The position numbers and the translations under genes were made by a program. DNA of 64,000 bases, from assembly GCA_001931535.1 (NCBI GenBank), contig CP016211.1, forward strand, positions 2,508,501 through 2,572,500, given 5' to 3'. Of this stretch, positions 42,505 to 52,469 are shown in pieces. How positions within the stretch are numbered: the first letter of the stretch is position 1; every line of letters begins with the position of its first letter. The stretch comes from Minicystis rosea. GTDB lineage: Bacteria; Myxococcota_A; Polyangia; Polyangiales; Polyangiaceae. The notes under the pieces were generated by a model. That model worked only from the letters and a program-made list of their open reading frames with translations, ran no database searches and was not told the origin of the DNA.

Positions 42505-44769
42505 GTGCCGCTGAAGCTGCCTCCGCTCGACGATCGCAAGTACCAGGACCTGTTGGATCAGGCGCTGGCGCGCATCCCCGTCCACACGCCCGAGTGGACG
42601 AGCTTCGGCAAGAGCGATCCCGGCGTGACCTTGATCGAGGTCTTCGCCTTCCTCACCGAGAGCATCCTCTACCGCGCCAAGCAGATCCCGGAGCGCAACC
42701 GGATCAAGTTCCTCTCGCTCCTCGGCGTGCCGCTCCAGCCGGCATCTTCCGCGATGGGGCTCGTCACCCTCGAGAACCAGCGCGGCGCGCTCGCGCCCAT
42801 CTACCTCGCGCCCGGCCTCGAAGTGCGCGCCGGGCAAGTGCCTTTCCGCACCGAGCGTGGCCTCGACGTGATCCCGGTGGAAGCGCAGGTCTTCTACAAG
42901 CGCAACGTCGCCGAGCCCGCGCAGACGACGCGGGATCACTACGATCTGCTCTACGCCTCGTACAAGGTCGATCAGCCTGCGGCCGACCTCGGCTTCTACG
43001 AGACGGCCGCCTTCCCGACGCCTGCTTCGGGCGGGCTCGATCTCGGCGACGCCATCGATGGATCGATGTGGATCGCGCTGCTCCTCCGCGAAGGCGATCC
43101 CGCATCGGCGGCCGACAAGCTCTTGCAGGACATCGCGGGCAAGACGCTCAACATCGGGGTCGTGCCCGCGCTCGCCGAAGGCGGCTATCTCGCGCCGGCC
43201 TCCGCGGTGGGCGCGGAGACGGCCACGTGGGATTTCGATCTCCCCACGCTTCCGAGCGGTGGATTGCCCGCGAGCTCGAAGGATCGCAACGCCACGTATC
43301 AAACGATCGCCAGTGCGCCGCCTCCGACGCAGCCCGCGATCTTCGAGGTGACGCTGCCGTCGTATGCAGAGCTCAAGGCGTGGCGCGACGTGGCGGGCGC
43401 GCTCAAGCCGCTCGAGTCGGGCGTGCGTGATTTCCCGCCCGCGCTCGATGACAAGCAGCAGCAAGATCGCGTCCTCACGTGGATTCGCATCAAGCCGTCG
43501 GCGGCGCCGCAGGGGAAGGTGCTTTGGGTCGGCATCAACGTCGCGGCCGTGCGCCAGCGCGCGCGCGTCGTCGGCGAGCCGCTCCCCGTGGGAACGGGAG
43601 AGCCCGATCAAGCGGCCACGCTCTCGCGATCGCCGGTGCTGGCCGATGGCATTCGGCTCACCGTCGGCGGTGAGGTCTGGTCGGCGATCGATGATCTCTA
43701 CGCCGCCGGCCCCGAGGTGCCGGTGCCCGATCCGCGGCTCCCGCTGGGCTCGCCGAGCCCGCCGCCGGCGCCCGCGAAGGTCTTCCAGCTCGACGCCGAG
43801 GCCGGCGCGATTCGCTTCGGGGATGGCTTGCGCGGCGCGCGCCCGCGGCGTGGGTCGGCGATCGCCGTCGACTACGATTACGGCGTCGGTCGTGCCGGCA
43901 ACGTCGGTGAGGGCTCGATCAAGACCGGCCCTTCGCTGCCGGCGGGCGTGAAGGTGACGAACCCGATCCCCACGTGGGGCGGCGCCGACGCCGAGTCCGC
44001 GCGCGACGGCGAGCGCAACGTCGCGCGCTGGCTGCAGCACCGCGATCGCCTGGTCACCGCGGCCGACTTCGAGGACGTCACGCTGCGTGCGCCGGGCGTG
44101 TCGGTGGCGCGTGTCGACGTGCTCCCGGCCTTCCACCCGGATCTCTCGCTCGATGCTCCCGGCGACGCGCCCGGCACCGTGACGTTGATGGTCGTGCCTC
44201 GCTACGATCCCAACAACCCCGAGACGCCGGAAGCGGATCTACGCTTTCTTCAAGCAATCGCCGACTGGATCGAGCCGCGGCGCTTGGTGACGACGGAGGT
44301 GCTCCTGCGCGGGCCGACGTACCGGCCGATCTTCGTCTCCCTCGGTGTGAAGCTGGTCACGACGGGCGCGGGCGTCGCCGATGTGATCAAGGCCGTGGAG
44401 AAGGCGGTGCGCCGCTTCCTCTCGCCGCTACCCGATCTCTCGGCGGCGAGCGATGCGCGTGCTGCGTTGCTCACACCTGGGTACGCGCAGCAAAAGCGCG
44501 GTTGGCCGTTGCGACAAGCCGTGTACCCGCTCGAGATCGCGGCCGCCGCGAACCGCGTCGAAGGCGTCGCGTGGGTGAACGAGGTGCGCCTCTCCGACGG
44601 CGGTGAGGCCGAGGATCAACCGATCGCCATGAAGAAGCTCGAGCTTCCACGGCTCGCGCGCCTCGCGGTCTCGATCGGCACCGCGCGACCGATCAAGGAG
44701 CTCTTCGGCGACAAGCCCGCGGTGACCAAGCAGATCGTGCCCGTGCCGATCCTCCCGGAGGAGTGCTAG
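42505..44769 (+). CDS. eCIS baseplate protein, gpJ/gp6-like (Afp11)
   Basis: The 754-residue protein has the baseplate J signature: WTSFGKSDPGVTLIEVFAFLTESILYRAKQIPERN (residues 32-66) at the start. VFQLDAEAGAIRFGDGLRGARPRRGSAI lies in the middle, and ARWLQHRDRLVTAADFEDVTLRAPGVSVARVDVLP further on, where the J-type domain begins. It is a wedge component linked to gp25 and the gpI-like protein. Its end overlaps the next gene by seven bases if that starts at the first GTG. Confidence 0.9.
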   Translation: MPLKLPPLDDRKYQDLLDQALARIPVHTPEWTSFGKSDPGVTLIEVFAFLTESILYRAKQIPERNRIKFLSLLGVPLQPASSAMGLVTLENQRGALAPIYLAPGLEVRAGQVPFRTERGLDVIPVEAQVFYKRNVAEPAQTTRDHYDLLYASYKVDQPAADLGFYETAAFPTPASGGLDLGDAIDGSMWIALLLREGDPASAADKLLQDIAGKTLNIGVVPALAEGGYLAPASAVGAETATWDFDLPTLPSGGLPASSKDRNATYQTIASAPPPTQPAIFEVTLPSYAELKAWRDVAGALKPLESGVRDFPPALDDKQQQDRVLTWIRIKPSAAPQGKVLWVGINVAAVRQRARVVGEPLPVGTGEPDQAATLSRSPVLADGIRLTVGGEVWSAIDDLYAAGPEVPVPDPRLPLGSPSPPPAPAKVFQLDAEAGAIRFGDGLRGARPRRGSAIAVDYDYGVGRAGNVGEGSIKTGPSLPAGVKVTNPIPTWGGADAESARDGERNVARWLQHRDRLVTAADFEDVTLRAPGVSVARVDVLPAFHPDLSLDAPGDAPGTVTLMVVPRYDPNNPETPEADLRFLQAIADWIEPRRLVTTEVLLRGPTYRPIFVSLGVKLVTTGAGVADVIKAVEKAVRRFLSPLPDLSAASDARAALLTPGYAQQKRGWPLRQAVYPLEIAAAANRVEGVAWVNEVRLSDGGEAEDQPIAMKKLELPRLARLAVSIGTARPIKELFGDKPAVTKQIVPVPILPEEC

Positions 44770-44771
44770 GC

Positions 44772-47549
44772 GTGGACGTCAACGGGACGCGCTACCACCT
44801 GTTGCTCGGCCAGGACGACTGGGCTCCCGTGCCCGTGTCGAGCGACGGCACGCGCTGCACGGTGGAGCTGCCGGGCGCGTCGACGCCCGGGGTCGATCCC
44901 GAGATCGAGGGCGACGGCGATCCCACCGTGGCCTGGGACGCGACGCGCGTGGCGCTCACGTTGTGGCGGCGCGTGTTCCAGTTCCCCGCGCGCGCGGACG
45001 ACGCGGTCACGCACACGAGGCGTCGAGGCGCCGGTCGCGATCGCTACGGCAACACGTATTGGATCGACACCGACGAACGCCGCGTCATGGTCAGCTCTTC
45101 GGGCTCCGGCGCGACCACCGTCTTCTGGCCCGCGGTCGATCCCGATGTCGTCAATCGACAACCGCGCGCCGGCAGCTTTCGTCCCGTTCAGCCGGCACCG
45201 GCACCCGTAGCGTCCTTGCTCGCGGGGCTCGCCGTCACCGCGCATCACTACCTCGTCGTCGGCACCATCTCGCCGCCGGGGTTGCTCGTCTTCGATCTCC
45301 ACAGCGGCGGCCCTCCGCAGCAGATCGTGTGGTCCGGGCCCTTCGCGCCGTTCGACATGGCGCCCACCGCCGACGGTGGCCTCTGGATCCTCGATCGGCC
45401 CCGCGATCCCACCGAGCCGAGCCGTCTGTGGGCGCTCGACAGCCACTTCAAGGTCATCCGCCCGTCGCCGCCGCCGATCGTTCCCGAGCTCTCCGACTTC
45501 AAGAACTTCGATGGATCGCCGCGCAACCCGCCGCGCCAGCGCGTCACCGTTGCGCCGGCCATCGTGCTCACGCTCGCCGATCCCGTGGCCGTCGAAGCAT
45601 TGCCGGATGGCACCGCGCTCGTGCTCGATCAGCGCCCCGATCCGAGCGCGTCGTCCTCCGTCATCCATCGCTATCGGTTCGGCGCGGAGATCGGTACGCC
45701 GCAGCCGCTCTCGGTGATGGCCATCCGTGTCGAGGGCGATCCATCGACGTTCCGCCTCTACGGCCACGATTTGGCGCTCGTCGGCGATCGCCTCTACGTC
45801 GCTGCGTCGAGCGGTGATCAAGCCTTCGCGTTCACCGTGATTCGCGACGGCGAGAGCTTCACGCTCGATCCATCCGCGGACTACCTCCCCATGCGCTTCT
45901 TCGGTGGCAAGGCGCTGATCACGGGCGGTGGCCGCGTCTTCTACGACTTCGCCGATGGTTGGATCGGTCTCATCGATCAACCACGCGCGCGCTTCAGCAC
46001 CGCTGCCGTCCTGCGCTCGCCGATCTTCGATGGGAAGGAGCCGAAATGTGTCTGGCATCGCTTGCTCCTCGATGCCTGCATTCCCCGCGAGGCCGCCGTC
46101 GAGGTGTGGAGCCGCGCCGCCGACGAGCGCGCCGATCTCCTCGCCGATCGGGTCCCGTGGACGCGTGAGCCGAACCTCGTGCGCCGCGCCGAAGGCTCCG
46201 AGCTGCCTCATGCACCACCGCTCTCGCCGCTGCCGAATCGCGCAGGCGAGGGGACGTGGGAGCTCCTGTTCCAGCGCGCCAACGGCCGCTACCTCCAGCT
46301 TCGCCTCCGCCTCTCCGGAGATGGCACCGCCACGCCCGAGCTCCGCGCGTTGCGCGCCTACTACCCGCGCTTTTCGTATCTCGAAAACTACCTGCCTGCC
46401 GTCTACCGCGAAGACCCATCCTCGGCTGCGTTCCTCGATCGATTCCTCGCGCTCTTCGAAGGCTTCTTCACCTCGATCGAAGATCGCATCGCCGCGACGC
46501 AGGTGCTCCTCGACGCACGCAGCGCCCCGCCCGAAGCGCTGGACTATCTCGCGTCGTTCTTCGACGTCGCGCTCGATCCCGCTTGGGACGAAGGCCGCCG
46601 GCGCTTGTTCATCCGCCGCGCCATGGACTTCTTCCGCTTTCGCGGCACGATCTTGGGCCTCACGCTCGCGCTCGAGCTGGCCATCGCGCGCTGCCCGGAC
46701 GAGCGTCTCTTCGACGGGGTGACCAAGGCACGTACGCCGCGGCCCAGCAGCGTGCGCATCATCGAGCGCTTCCGTACGCGCCGCACACCGGGCGTCGTGC
46801 TCGGCGACCCGACCGAGCTCGAGTCCATCCGCGCCGTCTCCATCGCAGGCCGCTGGCGCCCGGACCAAGGCCGCAAACTGCTCGTCGACGCATGGATCGA
46901 CACGGTGACGAGCGCGTTGCCGTCGACGCCTCCGCCCTCGGATTTCCCCATCGCGCGTCCCACCGATGCGACGGCCGCCCTCTGGCCTGCATTCTGTCGC
47001 CGCGCGCTTGGCTTCGTGCCCGCCGCGACGAGCGAGGACACAGGCCTCTGGAGAGACTTTCTCCGCCGCGCGTACGGGAGCGATCGGGATGCCTTCACGA
47101 GCGCCTACGGCGACACGACCATCGACGCCGTTCCGGTGCCCACCGCGCTTCCGCTCGACGGTGCAGCGCTCGGTGATTGGTATCGCTTCGAGGGCGTGCT
47201 CGCCGTGCGTCGCACCGCGCATCGCTTCCTCGTGGTGCTCCCGGTGCCTCCTTCCGACACCGGCAACGCCGCTGATTACCAGGAGCGGCGGCGCCTCGCG
47301 GAGCGCATCGTGGCGCTGGAGAAGCCGGCGCACAGCGTCTTCGAGGTCCGGTTCTACTGGGCCGTGTTCCGGGTCGGCGACGCGCGGATCGCCTTCGACA
47401 CCCAGATTCACCAGGGCAGCCGCGCGCCCGATCTGCTCGCGCCCATGGTGCTCGGGCAGAACTACCTCGCCGAGAGCTACCTCGCGCCTCGCCCGCCGCA
47501 GGATGCGGCCGACCGGCGCATCCTCGGACGGGATCCGATCCGTGGCTGA
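44772..47549 (+). CDS. eCIS baseplate/tail protein, gpI-like with propeller-like N-terminus (Afp12)
   Basis: The 925-residue protein ends with the phage tail protein I domain at about 535-640 (SYLENYLPAVYREDPSSAAFLDRFLALFEGFF, then YLASFFDVALDPAWDEGRRRLFIRRAMDFFRFRGT). Its first 450 residues are beta-rich, with repeated 'DG--LWILDRP', 'LDSHFKVI', 'YGHDLALVGDRLYVAAS' strands like a beta-propeller, possibly for tail-fibre docking. GTG at 44772 is chosen because GGAGG is nine bases upstream; GTG 44763 lies inside the previous gene. Confidence 0.88.
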   Translation: MDVNGTRYHLLLGQDDWAPVPVSSDGTRCTVELPGASTPGVDPEIEGDGDPTVAWDATRVALTLWRRVFQFPARADDAVTHTRRRGAGRDRYGNTYWIDTDERRVMVSSSGSGATTVFWPAVDPDVVNRQPRAGSFRPVQPAPAPVASLLAGLAVTAHHYLVVGTISPPGLLVFDLHSGGPPQQIVWSGPFAPFDMAPTADGGLWILDRPRDPTEPSRLWALDSHFKVIRPSPPPIVPELSDFKNFDGSPRNPPRQRVTVAPAIVLTLADPVAVEALPDGTALVLDQRPDPSASSSVIHRYRFGAEIGTPQPLSVMAIRVEGDPSTFRLYGHDLALVGDRLYVAASSGDQAFAFTVIRDGESFTLDPSADYLPMRFFGGKALITGGGRVFYDFADGWIGLIDQPRARFSTAAVLRSPIFDGKEPKCVWHRLLLDACIPREAAVEVWSRAADERADLLADRVPWTREPNLVRRAEGSELPHAPPLSPLPNRAGEGTWELLFQRANGRYLQLRLRLSGDGTATPELRALRAYYPRFSYLENYLPAVYREDPSSAAFLDRFLALFEGFFTSIEDRIAATQVLLDARSAPPEALDYLASFFDVALDPAWDEGRRRLFIRRAMDFFRFRGTILGLTLALELAIARCPDERLFDGVTKARTPRPSSVRIIERFRTRRTPGVVLGDPTELESIRAVSIAGRWRPDQGRKLLVDAWIDTVTSALPSTPPPSDFPIARPTDATAALWPAFCRRALGFVPAATSEDTGLWRDFLRRAYGSDRDAFTSAYGDTTIDAVPVPTALPLDGAALGDWYRFEGVLAVRRTAHRFLVVLPVPPSDTGNAADYQERRRLAERIVALEKPAHSVFEVRFYWAVFRVGDARIAFDTQIHQGSRAPDLLAPMVLGQNYLAESYLAPRPPQDAADRRILGRDPIRG

Positions 47550-47570
47550 TTGCTTCCAGAGGAGACGACC

Positions 47571-49046
47571 ATGAGCGGGAGCCTTTTCATGCCGACATCG
47601 ACCTCCTCCGCGGAGGGCGCGCCCGATCCCACGAAGCACGTCAACTACGTCCTCGGCATGGTGCTCGGGGTCGACGACTTCAACCAAGAGTTCGCCTACC
47701 TCGACGGCCGCGATCGCCTGATCGCACGCGAGCTCGGCGGCTACGGCGTGCTCCGCGGCCTCCGTGTCTTCACCCAAGTCGATGGGCAGAATCGCCCTGA
47801 AATCGTGGTCTCCGCGGGGCTCGCCGTGAGCCCCGACGGTCACGCCGTGCGCGTGCCGCTCGCGCAGTGCGCGGGCATCAACGAATGGGTGAAGAGCAAC
47901 CGCGATCAGATTCAAGCGCGCGGCATGGCGCCGTCCGGGCTCACGCCCGCCATCGTGCACGCATCGGTGGTGCTCGCCTACGCCGAGCAGACGACCGATC
48001 TCGTCCCTATCCCCGGCGAGCCGTGCCGCACCGAGGACGAGTCGATGGCCGCATCGCGCGTCGCCGACGATTTCAGGCTCGAGCTGCGCTTCGATCCTCC
48101 CGAGCAGCGCGAGCAGGATGCGATGCGACAGTACCTCGCGTGGCTCGCGGGCGGATGGACGCTCGTGGACACGCCCGGCATGTCGTTGCGCGACTTCCTC
48201 GATGCCATCGCCAAGGCCGCGGCCGCCGCGCTCAAGGTCACGCCCGCGCCGGTGGGCTCACCGCCGGGCACGCCGCCGTCGGCGCTGCCGTATGGAGCAG
48301 ACATCTTCAAGTGGCCGGCCGGGCAGACGCTCGAGGTCCCTCGCGCCCAAGCCTCGCAGTATCTCGCGGAGGCCTTTCGCTTCTACGCCACGCTCCGCGC
48401 GGAGTGGCAGAGCCTCGGCGCGACGCCCGACGGCACGCCGCCCAACGAAGAGGGCCTGCTCCTCGCGCAGGTGAGCTTCCCGATCATCGTCGACTCGCTC
48501 ACCGGAAGCGAGTGGGTGCTCGACGTCCCTTCGCCTGCGCCGCCGACGCTCCCCGTCGAGATCGACGAGTCGCGCCGCTCGCGCCTGCTCCCGCTCTCGT
48601 ACTTGCAAGAGACGATGCTCGCGCTCGCCGATCGCACCCAGCGATCCGTGACGCACCTGCTCGGGCCGGGCCTGCGCTACGTCGTCGCCGCCGCCGGCAC
48701 GACATCGATCGCGGCCGACGAGCCTGCCGCGAACGCAGGCCCCAAGGGCTACAACGGCCTCGTCGCGTGGGCGAGCGCCGACGGCGAGGTCACCGTGAAG
48801 TTCGCCGGCCCGAACGGCCCGGGTCTCACGTACGTCGTCAAGGCGCTCCCGTGGGCGACACCGGCGACACCCGCGTTCGCCGATCCCACGGTGTCGTTCG
48901 GCGCCTTCCTCGCTGCGGGCCCGATCGCTGCGGGCGACGCGCCGCGCTTCAACCTGCGGGTTGGCAACGCCGGCGCGCCGGTCCCGAAAGCGACGCTCGT
49001 CGGACAGAAGCTCATGATCGAGGTCAGCGCATTCGGCAACGCCTGA
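47571..49046 (+). CDS. eCIS baseplate/tail protein A
   Basis: The 491-residue protein begins with a YxxG..L.V.DF..E..Y...R..L domain (VNYVLGMVLGVDDFNQEFAYLDGRDRLIARELGGYGVLRGLRV, residues 20-62). It continues IVVSAGLAVSPDGHAVRVP. The same domain recurs in the next gene, so the two are distant paralogues. Such proteins occur in many phage-like and eCIS loci and are thought to be peripheral baseplate or fibre-attachment parts. The middle and end are unassigned; the final 100 residues look like a beta-sandwich. Confidence 0.7.
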   Translation: MSGSLFMPTSTSSAEGAPDPTKHVNYVLGMVLGVDDFNQEFAYLDGRDRLIARELGGYGVLRGLRVFTQVDGQNRPEIVVSAGLAVSPDGHAVRVPLAQCAGINEWVKSNRDQIQARGMAPSGLTPAIVHASVVLAYAEQTTDLVPIPGEPCRTEDESMAASRVADDFRLELRFDPPEQREQDAMRQYLAWLAGGWTLVDTPGMSLRDFLDAIAKAAAAALKVTPAPVGSPPGTPPSALPYGADIFKWPAGQTLEVPRAQASQYLAEAFRFYATLRAEWQSLGATPDGTPPNEEGLLLAQVSFPIIVDSLTGSEWVLDVPSPAPPTLPVEIDESRRSRLLPLSYLQETMLALADRTQRSVTHLLGPGLRYVVAAAGTTSIAADEPAANAGPKGYNGLVAWASADGEVTVKFAGPNGPGLTYVVKALPWATPATPAFADPTVSFGAFLAAGPIAAGDAPRFNLRVGNAGAPVPKATLVGQKLMIEVSAFGNA

Positions 49047-49063
49047 GCGGCGGTGGAGGGCGA

Positions 49064-50335
49064 ATGAGCACGTCGATGAAAACCACGCAGATCCTCAAGC
49101 CGATCCTCGATGGCGGGGTCCGCTCGGTCAACTTCTTCAACGGCCGTCTCCTCACGGGCGAGGATCTCACGCGCGAGCAACAGGCGAACCGCGAGTGGCT
49201 CGCGCGCCTCGGCCGGCTCGCGGGCGAAGGCGTCGCCGGCGGCCTCACGGTCGCTCCGATCGCCGACAAGCCCTCGGTCACCGTGAGCCCCGGTGTCGCG
49301 ATGAACGCGCTCGGCCAGACGCTGCGTCTCGTCGATCCATTCGAGGTCTCTCTCCTTCGACCCGCGGGCACACCGGACGACACGCCCACCGCGCCCGCGT
49401 CACCCGTGCCCGGCTTCGCCGATTGCCTCCCACCGGAGAGCGGCATCTACCGCACGGGCAGCGGCGTCTATCTGCTCACCATCGCGCCCGCGACCGGCGT
49501 CGAAGGCAGCGTCCCGACCAATGGTCTCGGCAACCTCGTGGCGAGCTGCGCGACGCGCTTCCTCGTCGACGCTGTCCAGTTCCGGCTCTACTCGCTCACC
49601 TTCGCCTTCGGCGCCGAGCTCTTCGAGGCGGACCGCCTGCGCAACGCCGTCGCCGGTCGCTGCTTCGGCGTCGCCAACGCCGGCGCGTTCATCACCGATC
49701 CCTTCGGTCTTCCGCCCGCGAGCGCACGTCTCCTCGATGCGCTCGGCAAGAAGCTCCCGCCCACCGACGTGCCCTTGTGTGTCCTCAATTGGACCTCGAC
49801 GGGAGGCATCGCCTTCATCGATCACTGGAGCGTTCGCCGCCGCCCCGCGGGCCCGCCCGACGAGCTCGTGTGGTCACCGGCGCTCGGCGAGCGCCGCGTC
49901 GCCGACGCAGAGGCGATGTTGCTCCAGTTCCAGGATCACCTCGACGCGCTCGCGGACGGCGTGCCCGAGCCGATCGTCGCCAAGGATCATTTCGATTACC
50001 TCCCGCCCGCGGGCGTGATGCCACTCGGCGGCACGCCGGGCTTTCGCGGCTTCTTGCCCTCCGTCTTCTTCCAGGGCCTGAAGATCCGCGATCCCATCTA
50101 CATCGAAGGCGCCCGCGTCGAAGCCCTGCTGCGCCGCGCGCTGCGCTTCCCGCCCATGAAGGTCCCAAGCGAAGAGATGCTCTGGGTCTATCACGTGCGC
50201 GAGAACGCCTACAAAGCTGACGGTCACGACGGCGCGCGCGTCCAGCCCTACGCCATCTTCGCGAGCGGTCAGATCCCGTATGCCGGTGAGGCGGTCTTCG
50301 ACGTCGCCCACTGGGACTACGCGAGCTTCTCGTGA
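49064..50335 (+). CDS. eCIS baseplate/tail protein B
   Basis: The 423-residue protein has the same N-terminal domain as the previous one (RSVNFFNGRLLTGEDLTREQQANREWLARLGRLAGEGVAGGLTV, then VTVSPGVAMNALGQTLRL). A different C-terminal part follows (FRGFLPSVFFQGLKIRDPIYIEGARVEALLRRAL). The pairing of two such proteins after gpI is a recurrent eCIS arrangement. The precise role is unproven; attachment of fibres or baseplate periphery is inferred. The ATG at 49064 follows GGAGG. Confidence 0.68.
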   Translation: MSTSMKTTQILKPILDGGVRSVNFFNGRLLTGEDLTREQQANREWLARLGRLAGEGVAGGLTVAPIADKPSVTVSPGVAMNALGQTLRLVDPFEVSLLRPAGTPDDTPTAPASPVPGFADCLPPESGIYRTGSGVYLLTIAPATGVEGSVPTNGLGNLVASCATRFLVDAVQFRLYSLTFAFGAELFEADRLRNAVAGRCFGVANAGAFITDPFGLPPASARLLDALGKKLPPTDVPLCVLNWTSTGGIAFIDHWSVRRRPAGPPDELVWSPALGERRVADAEAMLLQFQDHLDALADGVPEPIVAKDHFDYLPPAGVMPLGGTPGFRGFLPSVFFQGLKIRDPIYIEGARVEALLRRALRFPPMKVPSEEMLWVYHVRENAYKADGHDGARVQPYAIFASGQIPYAGEAVFDVAHWDYASFS

Positions 50336-50345
50336 GCACGAGGCC

Positions 50346-52427
50346 ATGAGCACCGCGAGCCCGCGACAGACGACGGTGAGAACGCTCTCGATCCGGGGCT
50401 CCGGTCGAGATGCGCTCGCCGATCGCCTGCGCGTGGAGCGCCTCCTCGGCGCGATGGACCTCCATCCGCCGAGCTTGCCGCCGGCCGCCATCCTCTGCGT
50501 GCGCCGCCTCGTCGATCCACGCCCCGGCGCGCTCGCGCTCGACGGCGCGAGCATGCGCCCTCCGCGCGCCTGGGAAGACGCGCTCGTGACCGCGCTCGAC
50601 GCGCTCGTACGCCGCGCCGAGAAGCCCGCCCGCGGCGTCGTCAGCGCCGCGGCCGAGGCCGTGATCTTCGACGATCGCGCCGAGCTCCTCGCTTGCCTCG
50701 CGCAAGACTTTCTCCGCGGCGAGATCGGCGCTCGCTGGTGGTGGGCGAGCCTGCTGCCCGATGTCGCCTCTCCGCGCGCCGTCGTACGCGCGTGGCTCGC
50801 CGCGCCGGAGCACGTGCCCGGCGCGCTGCACCTCGCCGCCGAACGCGGCAACGCGGCGGCCTTCATGCGCGCCCTCGCGCCCGCCGACATCGAAGCCTTT
50901 GCCCACGCCATCAGCGATCGCTTCGGCGTCCCCGCGTTGATCGCCGCCGTGTCGGAGACGCGCTCGCTCCCGCCCGACACACGCCTCGATGCCCCGCACA
51001 TGCTCACCGCGGCGCGCCTGCAAGCACCATGGTCCCCATGGACGCCCGAGCTGCACCACGAGCCCCTCGATCCTGCGCCCGCTGCACTCCTCGGCTTCGC
51101 GCTGGCACTGCACCGTGCCCCGCCCATCGCGCGCTCTCTGCGCTTCGCGGACGACGTGCGTGATTGGTCTCGCACGATCGCAAGCGCGGACCTCGAAGCG
51201 ATCGCCACCATCGCTTCCACACCGCATGAGCACACGCAGCCTGTCGTCACAGCGCCTCGCTCACCCAGCGATGTCGACGCGAACGCAGCCACACTCGCGC
51301 CCTTCGCACGCGTCGCGCCGCTCGCGCCCGATTGCATCTTCGCTCCGCTCGATGTTCGCTCGACGCTCGATCCGCTCGCTCGCACCGGCCATCCGCTCGC
51401 GCCCACTCTCCACGACCCTGCGCGCGCTCCCGCATCGCCACCGCACATCGCGGCGCATCCCGACGCGCCTGCTTCCATCACATCGTCGCCGGCATTACCC
51501 GCTTCCCGCGAGCCTGCGCTGACTTCCTCCGCGCCGACGTTACCGGCCGCGCCCTCGTTCGCACCGAAGCCCCCCGAGCTCAGCTCTCCCGATTCGACAT
51601 CATCCCAACCCACCGCCGTTCCCGCCGAGCCCGCGCTTCCTCTTGCGCCGCTCGCGCCATCGCTCCCGCCCTTCGATGTTCCCCAGCCTTCACCGCGCCG
51701 CTTCGGCGCTCCGGTGACGACGGCCTTCGGCGGCGCCTTCTTCCTCGTCAACATCGGCCAAAACCTCGGCCTTTACGGCGATTTTTCCACCCCGCTCACG
51801 CCGGGGATCGATCTCTCGATCTGGGATTTCGTCGCGCTCGTCGGCCGCGATCTCGCCGGTGATCCCTTCACGCTCGATCCGATCTGGCACCTCCTCGCCG
51901 ATCTCGCCGGCCGCGCACCCGGCGCCGCGCCGGGCGCTTCCTTCGTCCCCGAGGATGTCTGGCGCATCCCCGCCGCGTGGCTGCGTCCCTTCCGCAAGGC
52001 GGAGCCTTGGTCCTGGTCGATCGGCGCAGGCCGCCTCGTCGTGCGCCATCCGAGCGGCTTCGTCGTCATCGACGTGGCCGCCGACATCGATCCTTCAACC
52101 CAAGTCATGCAGGAAGCGAGCGCCTACGGCGCCGTCGTCGAGCCCGCTGCCGACGACGCTCCTCCATCACTGCTCACGTTGGATGGTTGGCTTGCGCATC
52201 TCCTGCCGTACGTGCGTGCGCGTCTCGCTCGCGCCGTCGGGCCTGACGTGCGCGATCCGGGCCGCCTCGTGACATCCATTCCAGCGCGCGTGCACGTCAC
52301 GGCGACGCACGTCGATGTGGTGATGTCCCTCGCCGACCTGCCCATCGAGGCGCGCCTCGCGGGCTTGGATCGGGACCCGGGCTGGGTGCCGGCGGCGAGC
52401 AGATACGTGGCTTTTCATTTCGCTTGA
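50346..52427 (+). CDS. Large eCIS-locus protein of unknown function with Pro/Ala linker
   Basis: The 693-residue protein has three parts: a helical N-terminal part (about 1-290, rich in Leu/Ala/Arg, e.g. WEDALVTALDALVRRAEKPARG), a low-complexity Pro/Ala/Ser/Thr linker (about 295-455), and a C-terminal part. The last contains AFFLVNIGQNLGLYGDFSTPLTPGIDLSIWDFVALVGRDL and a VWRIPAAWLRPFRK block. The C-terminal text is well structured and probably the functional core. I do not recognise a family. It is inside the same-strand run, 10 bases after protein B, so it most likely belongs to the particle or its assembly. Confidence 0.55.
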   Translation: MSTASPRQTTVRTLSIRGSGRDALADRLRVERLLGAMDLHPPSLPPAAILCVRRLVDPRPGALALDGASMRPPRAWEDALVTALDALVRRAEKPARGVVSAAAEAVIFDDRAELLACLAQDFLRGEIGARWWWASLLPDVASPRAVVRAWLAAPEHVPGALHLAAERGNAAAFMRALAPADIEAFAHAISDRFGVPALIAAVSETRSLPPDTRLDAPHMLTAARLQAPWSPWTPELHHEPLDPAPAALLGFALALHRAPPIARSLRFADDVRDWSRTIASADLEAIATIASTPHEHTQPVVTAPRSPSDVDANAATLAPFARVAPLAPDCIFAPLDVRSTLDPLARTGHPLAPTLHDPARAPASPPHIAAHPDAPASITSSPALPASREPALTSSAPTLPAAPSFAPKPPELSSPDSTSSQPTAVPAEPALPLAPLAPSLPPFDVPQPSPRRFGAPVTTAFGGAFFLVNIGQNLGLYGDFSTPLTPGIDLSIWDFVALVGRDLAGDPFTLDPIWHLLADLAGRAPGAAPGASFVPEDVWRIPAAWLRPFRKAEPWSWSIGAGRLVVRHPSGFVVIDVAADIDPSTQVMQEASAYGAVVEPAADDAPPSLLTLDGWLAHLLPYVRARLARAVGPDVRDPGRLVTSIPARVHVTATHVDVVMSLADLPIEARLAGLDRDPGWVPAASRYVAFHFA

Positions 52428-52469
52428 GGAAAGACGGGCGCTCTCAACAACGGGGCGGAGGCAACGACG

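Noticed and set aside
44766..47960. A 1000-codon minus-strand open frame opposite the gpI-like gene
   Set aside because: It is composition-driven; the plus strand carries a recognised tail protein I domain and the translation here has no domain.
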